Program-made: the position numbers and the translations under genes
Shown: in pieces, positions 32,029-38,658 of the stretch
How the letters are laid out: every line of letters begins with the position of its first letter
How positions within the stretch are numbered: the stretch's first letter is position 1
Notes under the pieces: generated by a model
What the model saw: the letters and a program-made list of their open reading frames with translations, nothing else
What the model was told of the DNA's origin: nothing
Databases searched by the model: none
Source of the DNA: a virus
Length of the DNA: 39,631 bases
IMG/VR virus record: IMGVR_UViG_3300047678_000346
Coordinates: 1 to 39,631 of that record
Reading direction: 5' to 3' (one strand)

Positions 32029-34112
32029 CACGCCGCCTCCGCCGCTGCGCCAGGCACCATGTCGGCCTCGGCCTCCGCGCCGACCCCGAAGCTCAGATAG
32101 GGCGGCACCCAGCTTTTCGCCCGCTCGGCCAGCTTCCAGGCCTGCTCCGGCGACACGATCTTGGTCAGCAGCGCCCGGTCGCCCTCGCCGAAGATCGCCG
32201 CGCACCGGGCGGTCAGGCCGTCATTGTCCAGCTTCTGCGAATCGCGGGCGATCGCCGGGTCGAGCGCGTCCAGCGCCGCGAGCCGGTGCTTCCTGGGCAG
32301 GTTCGCCCAATAGGCCGCATCGGGCGTCCAATAGGTGCGGACCGCCGCGTCGGTCAGCCCGATATGCGCGGCCAGCGCATCATGCACCGCGCTGGCATGA
32401 CCCGGCGCAGCGAGCGACCGCGCCAGGATCAGCCCGGCCGCATAGCGCATCCACTGAAAGCGCGCCTCGCCCGGCAGCGCCACGAACTGCCGATAGCCAT
32501 CCGCCGCGTCGTCCGTATCGATCCAGCTGCGATCGAGTGCGCCGAGCAACGTGTCGACGATGCAGTGGGCGGGCTGCGCGATCAGCTCGGCATGATCCGC
32601 CAGCGCCTGGTCGGTCACCACCGCGCCGGCCATCCCGCTGCGCTTGGCCAGCCCCAGGCCAACGACCGCGCGCACGATCGCGAAGGTCAGATAGTCGCCC
32701 GCCCAAACCGGCCCGGCCAGCACAGCGGCCTGCAGGATATTGCGGCGGTGCGCGCTCATCAGCTCGATCCCGGTCTTGCTGAGGCCATGATCGCGCTTGA
32801 TCGCCGCCTCGGACGAAATATGGCTCTCCCTGGGCGTCGGTGCGCCCGCCGTCGCAGCCGCCTCGAACTCGGTCGGATTGTCCGGCGACCAGTCCGCCGG
32901 CACATGCCGCACCGCATGAGCATCGATCATGAACCGGCCCGTCCGCTCGTCGAGGCGTGGCCGCGCGATCAGCTTGCCGTCGACCGCTGGAAAGGTGAAA
33001 CCGCTCTCGGTATCCTCGATCGTCTCGATCGCGTCGTCGATATCGTTGAGCTGGTCATCGAGCGCTGACGCCTTGCCCTCGTCCTCCGCGTTGAGCAGAT
33101 CGCCCTCCGCGTCGCAAAGCGCATCCAGCGCCGCGCGGATCTCGGCGGCCCTGGCCTTCAAAGCCTCGACCCTGGCCAGCGCCTCGCCGGTCAAGGGCTC
33201 GCGCTCGGCCGCTACATAGCTGCCGACGCCATAGGCGATCGGCTCGTCGACCAGCTCGATCTGCGGCAAGGCGTCGCGCAGCCTCTCGAACGCCTGGGCC
33301 TTCCGCTCGGCGAACAGCCGCGCCAATATGTCAGGATCCAGCACCCGCGCCCGATCCATATCGTCGAACAGGTCGATCTCGATCCGACCGCCCGCCGCCT
33401 CATAGCGTTCCCTTCCGACCGCGCGCAGCTGCACATTGAGCGTATGGCTGTCCTTCCCCGCGATCAGGCCGTTGATATTGTGTGGATAGCGCGACCGGGA
33501 CGGGATCTGCTGATAGGCCGCCCACGCCTTGGCCTGCAGAGCCTGGTCGGCGGTGGCGGCGAAATTGCGTGCCTCCTCCTCCTTCAGCGCCCCGCTCTCG
33601 AACGCCGCGAGCAGGTCGGGGTGCAGATTGCCCAGCCGCAGCAGCTGCCCCACCCGCCGCGCCGACACCCCGAAATGCTCGGCGATCGCCGCCTCGCTCG
33701 CGCCGGCATCGGCGAGCCGGGCGAAGGCCGCATATTCCTCGTGCGGCTTCAGCGGCTCGCGCAGGATATTCTCGGCCAGGCTAATCTCGACGATCTCCGC
33801 CGCGTCGCTCTCCGGCCGGACGACCACCGGCACCATGTAATTCTCGCCGATCTTCAGCTCGTTCGCCAGCTCGCGCAGCGCGCGATAGCGCCGACCCCCG
33901 GCGATCACCTGATATTTGGCCTTCGCGCCCTTCGCCCCCTTCGGCGGCGCCGTGACGCTGAGCGGCGCCAGCACCCCGCGCGCCAGGATCGACGCTTTCA
34001 GCCCAGGCAGCGCCGGGTCGGGCCGGTCGCCACGCACATTCGCTTCAGCGACGCACAGCGTCGCCAGCGTTACCGAAGTCTGCTCCGGCACCACCTTGTC
34101 GGTCGCACTCAT
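32028..34112 (-). CDS. ParB/RepB/Spo0J-like protein
   Basis: 694 aa. The N-terminal ParB domain has AGGRRYRALREL (71-82, the CTP-binding GxRRxR patch) and ENILREPLKPHEE (114-126). A helix-turn-helix lies at 138-160 (SEAAIAEHFGVSARRVGQLLRL). The long C-terminus is unlike chromosomal ParB (about 300 aa). Such large versions occur on plasmids and phages of alphaproteobacteria. No ParA is present in the window, so classical partition is doubtful. A role as replication or DNA-loading factor is an alternative. It overlaps both neighbours. Confidence 0.87.
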   Translation of the reverse strand: MSATDKVVPEQTSVTLATLCVAEANVRGDRPDPALPGLKASILARGVLAPLSVTAPPKGAKGAKAKYQVIAGGRRYRALRELANELKIGENYMVPVVVRPESDAAEIVEISLAENILREPLKPHEEYAAFARLADAGASEAAIAEHFGVSARRVGQLLRLGNLHPDLLAAFESGALKEEEARNFAATADQALQAKAWAAYQQIPSRSRYPHNINGLIAGKDSHTLNVQLRAVGRERYEAAGGRIEIDLFDDMDRARVLDPDILARLFAERKAQAFERLRDALPQIELVDEPIAYGVGSYVAAEREPLTGEALARVEALKARAAEIRAALDALCDAEGDLLNAEDEGKASALDDQLNDIDDAIETIEDTESGFTFPAVDGKLIARPRLDERTGRFMIDAHAVRHVPADWSPDNPTEFEAAATAGAPTPRESHISSEAAIKRDHGLSKTGIELMSAHRRNILQAAVLAGPVWAGDYLTFAIVRAVVGLGLAKRSGMAGAVVTDQALADHAELIAQPAHCIVDTLLGALDRSWIDTDDAADGYRQFVALPGEARFQWMRYAAGLILARSLAAPGHASAVHDALAAHIGLTDAAVRTYWTPDAAYWANLPRKHRLAALDALDPAIARDSQKLDNDGLTARCAAIFGEGDRALLTKIVSPEQAWKLAERAKSWVPPYLSFGVGAEAEADMVPGAAAEAA

Positions 34113-34288
34113 GCTGTTTCCCTTCCTTGCCTGGCGTCCGCCTCGTCCTCGCCGGCGAGCCCGGCTCTGATCGACGACGCGAGACCTTGGATCAGCGCGG
34201 CTGCGGCGCTGGCGAACTCACGATCATGCTGGTTCGGATTGATCGGCGCTTCCCACGCGGCGCGGGGACGCGGCCCGGCGCGCCCCAT
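34109..34288 (-). CDS. Small hypothetical protein
   Basis: 59 aa from ATG 34288, coupled to both neighbours by overlaps (TGATG before, ATGA after). It has a helical core (FASAAAALIQGLASSIRAGLAGEDEADARQG). No family recognised. It may be a small adaptor in the early operon. Confidence 0.6.
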   Translation of the reverse strand: MGRAGPRPRAAWEAPINPNQHDREFASAAAALIQGLASSIRAGLAGEDEADARQGRETA

Positions 34289-34845
34289 CACCGCACCCCC
34301 TGCGGCCGCGCGGTCGCGCGGCCCTTGCCAATCATCGTGATCACCCGCAGGTCGCGGCCCGGATGCGCGCCATAGAGCGCGCTGATCTTGATCAGCCCGG
34401 CATCCTTCAGGCGGATCAGCTGGTAGGCGGCCTGGTTGCGATCGCGCAGCCCCGCCAGCGCGGCGAGCCGGTGATTGGACGGACAGACCACGCGGCCGCG
34501 CGCGAGCCGGTCGAGCAGCTGGTAGAGCGCCTCCGCCTCCCGCCCCAGCGTCGCCAGTGGCACCGGTTCGCTCGGCGGATCGACCGCCGGCCGCTGCAAC
34601 CGCACCTGCGGTCGCGCCGCGCTCGAGCGACGCTGCATCACATATTCGGGCGCACCGCCGACACGGCGCTGGAACAGCAGCACCTCGCCATCATCGTGCA
34701 GCGCCTGCACCGCCGCCTTGGTCGGCCCCTGGGGCAGCATAGGCGCGCGCGCATAGACGAAGCGGTCGCCGATCTGAGCGCGCTCCATCCACGCCTCGAT
34801 CTCGGCCACCTCCGCCGTCCACGCCGTCACGCTCTCGCTCAGCAT
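34288..34845 (-). CDS. Early DNA-binding protein with winged-helix-like C-terminus
   Basis: 185 aa. A charged N-terminal segment (TAEVAEIEAWMERAQIGDRFVYA) is followed by a basic stretch. The C-terminal region about 105-165 (LYQLLDRLARGRVVCPSNHRLAALAGLRDRNQAAYQLIRLKDAGLIKIS) reads as a winged helix, with the closing wing near GRDLRVITMIGKG. Proteins of this look occur before ParB-like genes in sphingomonad phages. A replication-initiator or regulator role is possible. Confidence 0.65.
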   Translation of the reverse strand: MLSESVTAWTAEVAEIEAWMERAQIGDRFVYARAPMLPQGPTKAAVQALHDDGEVLLFQRRVGGAPEYVMQRRSSAARPQVRLQRPAVDPPSEPVPLATLGREAEALYQLLDRLARGRVVCPSNHRLAALAGLRDRNQAAYQLIRLKDAGLIKISALYGAHPGRDLRVITMIGKGRATARPQGVR

Positions 34846-35360
34846 CAGCCCTGCGCCACCCGGCTGTTGACCTGGGCCAGCGCCGCCTGCAGCGCGATCG
34901 ACGCGGCCACACTCACGCGCAGCGCGACGCCCAGGCCGTGGATTTCCACAGCATCGCCGTCACGCACGGCCGCGAACAGCGGCCCGGCGGGCGTCTCGCC
35001 CAGCACGCCTTTCGCACCGTCATCCGCCAGCGCCTTGGCCTCGACCGCACCGGCCGCCAGCGCGGCCACCGCGCTTTTGTCAGCCGGCCACAGCCCGCGC
35101 CGGTGAAAATCGGCCTCCCTCACCGCCCCCCGCGTCGCGCGCCCGATGCCCTCTGCGGCTTCGCTTTCGGGAATCACCTCGCCCTGCAGGATGCGATCGA
35201 TCATCGTCTGCGGCACGGCGTCATAGAGATCGGCCAGCGCGTCGCCGGCATCGATCATCCACAGGCCGAGCCGCTCGACCCCCCGGCTCGCGCCGCGCGG
35301 GATCTGCCACACCCGCGCCGCCTGTCCCGCGCGCACCAGCGCGCCCATCGCGATAGTCAT
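34845..35360 (-). CDS. Hypothetical early protein
   Basis: 171 aa, unrecognised. A helical N-terminal part has VWQIPRGASRGVERLGLWMIDAGDALADLYDA. There is no signal peptide, and the C-terminus is Ala-rich and moderately hydrophobic (VALRVSVAASIALQAALAQV). It is coupled to the CII-like gene by ATGA. Nothing in the sequence points to a function. Confidence 0.62.
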   Translation of the reverse strand: MTIAMGALVRAGQAARVWQIPRGASRGVERLGLWMIDAGDALADLYDAVPQTMIDRILQGEVIPESEAAEGIGRATRGAVREADFHRRGLWPADKSAVAALAAGAVEAKALADDGAKGVLGETPAGPLFAAVRDGDAVEIHGLGVALRVSVAASIALQAALAQVNSRVAQG

Positions 35361-35842
35361 CGATCATCCTCCGCTCGTTGGGCTAGGGCGGCGCGCAGCT
35401 GCACCGCAATCTCGATCAGTTCGTCGGCATCCTTCAGCCGCCCGCGCGCTTCCGCCGGCGAGACGTCATTGTCGTCGGCCAGGTCGCCCGCGATGCCGCT
35501 GATCGTCTCTCCCGCCTCGCGCGCCAGCTCGGCGACGAAGCGGCTCCACTTGGTCGCGGGACGATAGGGATCGGGCAGCGCGATCAGCGCGAACCCCGCC
35601 TCGGCGGCGAGCGCGCGCGTGACATGCGGATAGCCCGGCTCGGCCCGCGCCACCGCCTCCAGCGCCGCGATCACGTCGATCGGCGCGAACACATCGCTGT
35701 TGCGCTGGCCATAGGTCGAAATGCGCTGCTGCCCGCGCCCGCACGATGCGGCGGCGCCCTCCTGGCCACCACAGGCCGCCACCAGATCGCGCATCGCCGC
35801 CTTCAAACGCAGCGCGCGGGCCGAAAGCGTGACGCCGCTCAT
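35357..35842 (-). CDS. CII-like phage regulatory protein
   Basis: 161 aa, second gene of the early operon after the Cro-like gene. Its layout (ALRLKAAMRDLVAACGGQEGAAASCGRGQQRISTYGQRNSDVFAPIDVIAALEAVA, then HVTRALAAEAGFALIALP) matches the CII/CP76-type phage regulators, which have an HTH that reads promoter DNA and switch the decision between lysis and lysogeny. Its target promoter here is unknown. The family match is by pattern and position. Confidence 0.7.
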   Translation of the reverse strand: MSGVTLSARALRLKAAMRDLVAACGGQEGAAASCGRGQQRISTYGQRNSDVFAPIDVIAALEAVARAEPGYPHVTRALAAEAGFALIALPDPYRPATKWSRFVAELAREAGETISGIAGDLADDNDVSPAEARGRLKDADELIEIAVQLRAALAQRAEDDR

Positions 35843-36168
35843 GCCCGCGCCGCCTGGGGCGTAGTCTCGCCGTCGATACGCGCCGACGGCGGGGTCGGCG
35901 GCGGGCTATCGGTGACGGCATGATCAAGCGGATCGACCAACCCTGCCCGGACCGACTCGATCAATGCGACGTCGGTATTCAGCGACGCGGCCGGGATACG
36001 GCCACCGGAAAGCGCCTCGATCGCCAAGGCGACCTTCACCGAGCAGCGGCCGCCACGCTCGATCAAAGAGACATTCCCCTTGCTCGCAAGGCCGATCGCG
36101 AGACCGAAACCCTCGAGCGACAGATCGAGTTCGCGACGGAGCTCAGCGATGGTGATTGCGTTCGTCAT
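35839..36168 (-). CDS. Cro-like HTH regulator, first early gene
   Basis: 109 aa from ATG 36168; an upstream in-frame TTG at 36183 lies inside the promoter and is rejected. The XRE-type HTH occupies about 8-45 (ELRRELDLSLEGFGLAIGLASKGNVSLIERGG), followed by a Pro-rich tail (DSPPPTPPSAR). It faces the repressor gene across 94 bp with three GTTTC-N7-GAAAC-type sites. The promoter -10 ends 5 bp before the ATG, so the mRNA is probably leaderless. Confidence 0.82.
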   Translation of the reverse strand: MTNAITIAELRRELDLSLEGFGLAIGLASKGNVSLIERGGRCSVKVALAIEALSGGRIPAASLNTDVALIESVRAGLVDPLDHAVTDSPPPTPPSARIDGETTPQAARA

Positions 36169-36173
36169 GGCGT

Positions 36174-36203
36174 CTTGTTTCAAAAAACGAAACTCGTTGT
36201 CAA
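36174..36203 (-). promoter_or_regulatory. Early lytic promoter (Pcro) with operator O1 in its spacer
   Basis: On the minus strand: -35 TTGACA (36203-36198), 18-bp spacer, -10 AACAAG (36179-36174). Operator GTTTC-N7-GAAAC (36177-36193) covers most of the spacer and overlaps the -10, so a bound repressor would block polymerase. The start of transcription would fall at or next to the ATG at 36168. The architecture is nearly copied at 37110-37139. Confidence 0.72.
36177..36193. promoter_or_regulatory. Operator O1, GTTTC-N7-GAAAC
   Basis: Perfect 5-bp inverted arms with a 7-base centre, 17 bp in all. It overlaps the cro promoter -10. The spacing suits a dimeric HTH repressor. Confidence 0.75.
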
Positions 36204-36211
36204 GCGAGATC

Positions 36212-36228
36212 GTTTCAAAAAACGCTGC
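36212..36228. promoter_or_regulatory. Operator-like site O2 with degenerate right arm
   Basis: GTTTC followed by the same AAAAAAC centre as O1 and then GCTGC in place of GAAAC. It shares 13 contiguous bases with O1, placed 35 bp away. It lies between the two promoters, near the -35 of the repressor promoter. Confidence 0.6.
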
Positions 36229-36256
36229 CGACTTTCATTTTGTCAGTTTCTATAAT
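36228..36256 (+). promoter_or_regulatory. Repressor promoter (PcI) giving a probable leaderless mRNA
   Basis: A perfect -10 TATAAT (36251-36256) with a weak -35 CCGACT (36228-36233) at 17 bp. The ATG follows 6 bp after the -10, so transcription should begin at or beside the start codon. The -10 is the centre of operator O3, which implies direct autorepression. Confidence 0.72.
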
Positions 36257-36262
36257 CGCAAC
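36246..36262. promoter_or_regulatory. Operator O3, GTTTC-N7-GCAAC
   Basis: One mismatch from the GTTTC-N7-GAAAC consensus. The 7-base centre is TATAATC, the -10 of the repressor promoter, and the site ends exactly before the ATG at 36263. Confidence 0.65.
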
Positions 36263-36574
36263 ATGGCAAGCCGTGCGCCCTTCGACTGGTTTCTGCCGCA
36301 GTGGATGGCGACGCTCGACATCACCCATGCGAGGCTCATGGAGCTGACCGCCTGGGACAAGCGAAAGACGAGCCAGCTGATCAATGGCAAGCAACCGTTC
36401 AAGCGCGACTCGTTAAGCGACGCGGCCTACGCGCTTCACCTCGCCCCATATGAGTTGCTGATGCATCCGGATGATGCGATGGCGCTGCGTCGTATGAGAG
36501 AATCCGCACTGCAGATCGCCGCCGAAGCACATGACGAATATCGTGCGGAGCCGCGCGCGGGCAACGCAGCTTGA
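36263..36574 (+). CDS. HTH (XRE-like) phage repressor, CI-equivalent
   Basis: 103 aa. The HTH occupies about 17-60 (LDITHARLMELTAWDKRKTSQLINGKQPFKRDSLSDAAYALHL). The following PYELLMHPDDAMALRRMRESALQIAAEA resembles a sphingomonad regulator family. It has no S24/LexA peptidase domain, so induction would need another mechanism than RecA-driven self-cleavage. It stands back to back with the Cro-like gene and starts the plus-strand lysogeny transcript that may read on into the cas module and integrase. Which of the two HTH proteins is the true maintenance repressor is inferred from operon position. Confidence 0.78.
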   Translation: MASRAPFDWFLPQWMATLDITHARLMELTAWDKRKTSQLINGKQPFKRDSLSDAAYALHLAPYELLMHPDDAMALRRMRESALQIAAEAHDEYRAEPRAGNAA

Positions 36575-37080
36575 AGCGATGTCCTGAATGCGATGAGCAG
36601 ATCCAGCGGCGGGCGATCGTCTGCCGCTTTTGCTCCTATCGCTTTCCACCGGAGCACAAACCGCCGTTTCAATGGGGCGGTCTCGCTATCGTCGCAGGCT
36701 TGGCCTTGCTGCTCTGGGTGACCTCGTCCTTGCGTAGCACGTCACCAGACAGCGCGCAGGTCGCTCAACCCGCCGCGATCGCTGCTATTCCAGAAGCGCC
36801 GATCAACGATCCCAAGAAATGCGAGAAAATCATCCGCGTCGTAGAGCGACGCGGCATTGTCAGATCAAGGCCCGACATTGACCGGGTCGATGTGGACGAG
36901 CTGCGGTGGTTGATGCTGCCGGCTCAGGAAAAGTCGGTGGTGCTCCAGATGCTCTACTGCGCGGCTCATCGCGGTCGTTCGATTGCCCAGGGCGAAAGGC
37001 TCGATCGGGCCGTCGTCTATGGCTGGCGCTCCGGCAAACGCCTCGCCATGATCGGCCGGGCAGGGATCACATACGACTAA
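36571..37080 (+). CDS. Zinc-ribbon membrane protein of the lysogeny region
   Basis: 169 aa. It starts with TTG at 36571, overlapping the repressor stop (TTGA), with no ATG close by. An N-terminal zinc ribbon CPEC...CRFC (residues 4-7 and 18-21) is followed by one membrane segment (LAIVAGLALLLWVTSSL) and a soluble domain of about 115 residues with two more cysteines. Membrane proteins expressed with a prophage repressor often block superinfection, so an exclusion role is plausible, though not shown by the sequence. Confidence 0.72.
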   Translation: MKRCPECDEQIQRRAIVCRFCSYRFPPEHKPPFQWGGLAIVAGLALLLWVTSSLRSTSPDSAQVAQPAAIAAIPEAPINDPKKCEKIIRVVERRGIVRSRPDIDRVDVDELRWLMLPAQEKSVVLQMLYCAAHRGRSIAQGERLDRAVVYGWRSGKRLAMIGRAGITYD

Positions 37081-37085
37081 ATGGA

Positions 37086-37102
37086 GTTTCATTTACCGAA
37101 AC
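37086..37102. promoter_or_regulatory. Operator O4, GTTTC-N7-GAAAC
   Basis: Perfect arms with centre ATTTACC, ending 7 bp before the -35 of the cas-module promoter. Same consensus as O1 in the repressor/cro region. Confidence 0.75.
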
Positions 37103-37109
37103 AAATTGC

Positions 37110-37139
37110 TTGACTTCTAGTTTCGAATTTTGAAACAAT
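37110..37139 (+). promoter_or_regulatory. Promoter of the cas module, near copy of the cro promoter
   Basis: -35 TTGACT (37110-37115), 18-bp spacer, -10 AACAAT (37134-37139). The spacer holds a perfect operator (O5). Aligned with the cro promoter it shares TTGAC, AGTTTCG, TTTTGAAACAA and identical spacing. The start would be near 37145, about 20 bp before the first ATG (37166), which has a GGAGA ribosome binding site. Confidence 0.72.
37120..37136. promoter_or_regulatory. Operator O5, GTTTC-N7-GAAAC
   Basis: Perfect arms with centre GAATTTT. It lies in the promoter spacer and overlaps the -10, as O1 does in the cro promoter. Confidence 0.77.
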
Positions 37140-37165
37140 GCGCCCCGTCACCGACGGAGAGCGCC

Positions 37166-37327
37166 ATGCTACCCTTTTCCGACCTTCACCCTGCCTGGTG
37201 CCACTGCGCCAGCTGCGAACCCTATATCCCGGCTGATCGGTCGCGTCGCGACCAGGCTCAGCTGCGCTTCCTCGCCGCCGCCGGCCTCGCGCTCGCGATC
37301 GCCGTCACCGCCTGGGTGCTGGCATGA
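37166..37327 (+). CDS. Small Cys-rich tail-anchored membrane protein upstream of cas gene
   Basis: 53 aa from ATG 37166, with GGAGA about 5 bp upstream. The N-terminus has WCHCASC (11-17), a possible metal site. Residues 35-52 form a single membrane segment (FLAAAGLALAIAVTAWVL). Its stop overlaps an ATG of the cas frame (ATGA at 37324-37327). It is the first gene under the operator-controlled promoter, so it may be a partner of the Cas12-like protein, for instance in membrane tethering or host toxicity; this is speculative. Confidence 0.68.
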   Translation: MLPFSDLHPAWCHCASCEPYIPADRSRRDQAQLRFLAAAGLALAIAVTAWVLA

Positions 37328-37374
37328 AAGCAGTGGCTCGGACTGATGATCGAGATCGGCGCCGGAGCGGTGCG

Positions 37375-38643
37375 ATGAATCCGGAACCCGAAGCGCCGCC
37401 CGAAACACTCGTGCGCATGTATAAATATCGGGCCTTCCCGCCCAAATCTGGCCGCGCTGCCTTCGCCCAGGCAATTGCCCTCAAGCGCGCGATGTGGGCC
37501 GATCTGTGCGCCATGCATCCACCCTTCGCCGAGAAAATGGCGGAGGCGCGCAAGGCCAAGGATCAGGACGCGCTGTCTGCCCTCCGCCGCGATCGCACGG
37601 CGGCCATCGCCGACATCCGGCGCGGCTATGCCGAGTGCGGCCTGGCCTGGGGTGATTACAACGCCGTCGTTTTTCAGTTCGAGGGCGCGGTGCGGGCGTC
37701 GGCGGCGCGTGGTGCGATGCCAGCCGCGCATGATGGCGCGCTGGGTGAGGCCGTGGTCCGCCAGCTGATGGGCACCGTGCGACCGCATCACCTGCTGTCG
37801 CGCAACGATGTCTGCATTGAATATCTGGAGCCGAACGAGCGGGAGCGGACGCGCAAGCCGGGGTCGCACCGCTCGAAATGGCGCACCGCGCGCATGGACT
37901 TCTCGATCCGCACGGATCGCAATGTCGAAGGCCCGGCCTCGATGGTGCTGGAGTTCATCCTCCGCCGCCCGCTGCCCGCCAACGCGCGGCTGGTCGAGGT
38001 GCGTATCCTGCGCGAGACACGTCCGATCATCCGCCAGGACGGATCAGCGGGCGAGCGGGAGCAGTGGTATGTGTGCTTTGCGGCGCGGATCGAACGTCCG
38101 CAGCGCGCCGGAGACCGCGCGATCGGCGTGGCGCTCGACTGGTCCGGGGCCGGTGACGATGGCACGCACGCGCTGGTCATCGCCGACGATAGCGGGCGCA
38201 GCCGAGACATAGTGTTCGGCGAGGATCATCTCGCCGCCTGGGCGCGATCGAAAGAGATGTTCGCCGACGCCGACGCTGAACCGGATGCGGCGCTGGCCGC
38301 AGCGAAGCGCAACGAAGCGTTGATCTATCGGCGGCGGTTGGAGGTCGAACGCCGCCTGCGCCACCGGACGCTGGCGGCGCAGATCGCGCGCGACGGCGAT
38401 ATTGTCGGCATCCAGAAAATCTGGTTGGCGGAGAAAGGCGTCAAGAACTTCACCGCGCCCGCCGCCTTCCGGCTCGCACTCAAGCACGCGGTCGAAAATG
38501 CGGGTGGGCGAATTGTCGAGGTGAAGGCCGCGAAAAAGGACTTTGCCGGGTCCGCAAAAAAGCTGGCCCACCACCTCCGCATCGAGGCGAAGGCCGCAAT
38601 TTTGGCCGGGCAGAATGATGACTTTTCAGAGGCCGCAGAATGA
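37375..38643 (+). CDS. Miniature Cas12/TnpB-like CRISPR effector (type V-like), possibly nuclease-dead
   Basis: 422 aa from ATG 37375, which has GGAG seven bases upstream; a 439-aa form from ATG 37324 (ATGA overlap) is possible. The start VRMYKYRAFPPKSGRAAF (13-30) matches the opening of TnpB/Cas12 proteins, followed by a helical region. RuvC-like parts: IGVALDWSG with D255 (motif I), DGDIVGIQKIW where Q347 takes the place of the catalytic Glu (motif II), the helix AAFRLALKHAVENAGGRIVEVKA (363-385), and RIEAKAAIL with E404 in place of Asp (motif III). The zinc ribbon normally between motifs II and III is absent, with no CxxC anywhere. The array begins 15 bp after the stop. No Cas1, Cas2 or Cas4 is nearby. 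It would be among the smallest Cas12-like effectors. The RuvC alignment is by eye. Confidence 0.8.
   Translation: MNPEPEAPPETLVRMYKYRAFPPKSGRAAFAQAIALKRAMWADLCAMHPPFAEKMAEARKAKDQDALSALRRDRTAAIADIRRGYAECGLAWGDYNAVVFQFEGAVRASAARGAMPAAHDGALGEAVVRQLMGTVRPHHLLSRNDVCIEYLEPNERERTRKPGSHRSKWRTARMDFSIRTDRNVEGPASMVLEFILRRPLPANARLVEVRILRETRPIIRQDGSAGEREQWYVCFAARIERPQRAGDRAIGVALDWSGAGDDGTHALVIADDSGRSRDIVFGEDHLAAWARSKEMFADADAEPDAALAAAKRNEALIYRRRLEVERRLRHRTLAAQIARDGDIVGIQKIWLAEKGVKNFTAPAAFRLALKHAVENAGGRIVEVKAAKKDFAGSAKKLAHHLRIEAKAAILAGQNDDFSEAAE
37965..37994 (+). other. Self-protospacer: 30 bp identical to CRISPR spacer 1, inside the cas12-like gene
   Basis: Exact 30/30 match, same strand, to spacer 1 (38695-38724). 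The flanking bases differ from the repeats at once on both sides (G before, C after). It codes for residues 197-207 (RRPLPANARLV), before the RuvC part. The 5' flank is ATCCTCCG and the 3' flank CGAGGTGC, so a C-rich 5' PAM such as CCG would be the candidate if targeting is productive. Confidence 0.96.
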
Positions 38644-38658
38644 CTTGCGATCATATCC

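Noticed and set aside
36169-36183. TTG at 36183 as start of the Cro-like protein
   Set aside because: It overlaps the -10 of its own promoter. The ATG at 36168 is the consistent start.
37375-38643. The Cas12-like gene as an ordinary TnpB of an IS200/IS605 element
   Set aside because: No TnpA and no left or right element end were seen, the zinc ribbon is missing, and a CRISPR array follows directly.
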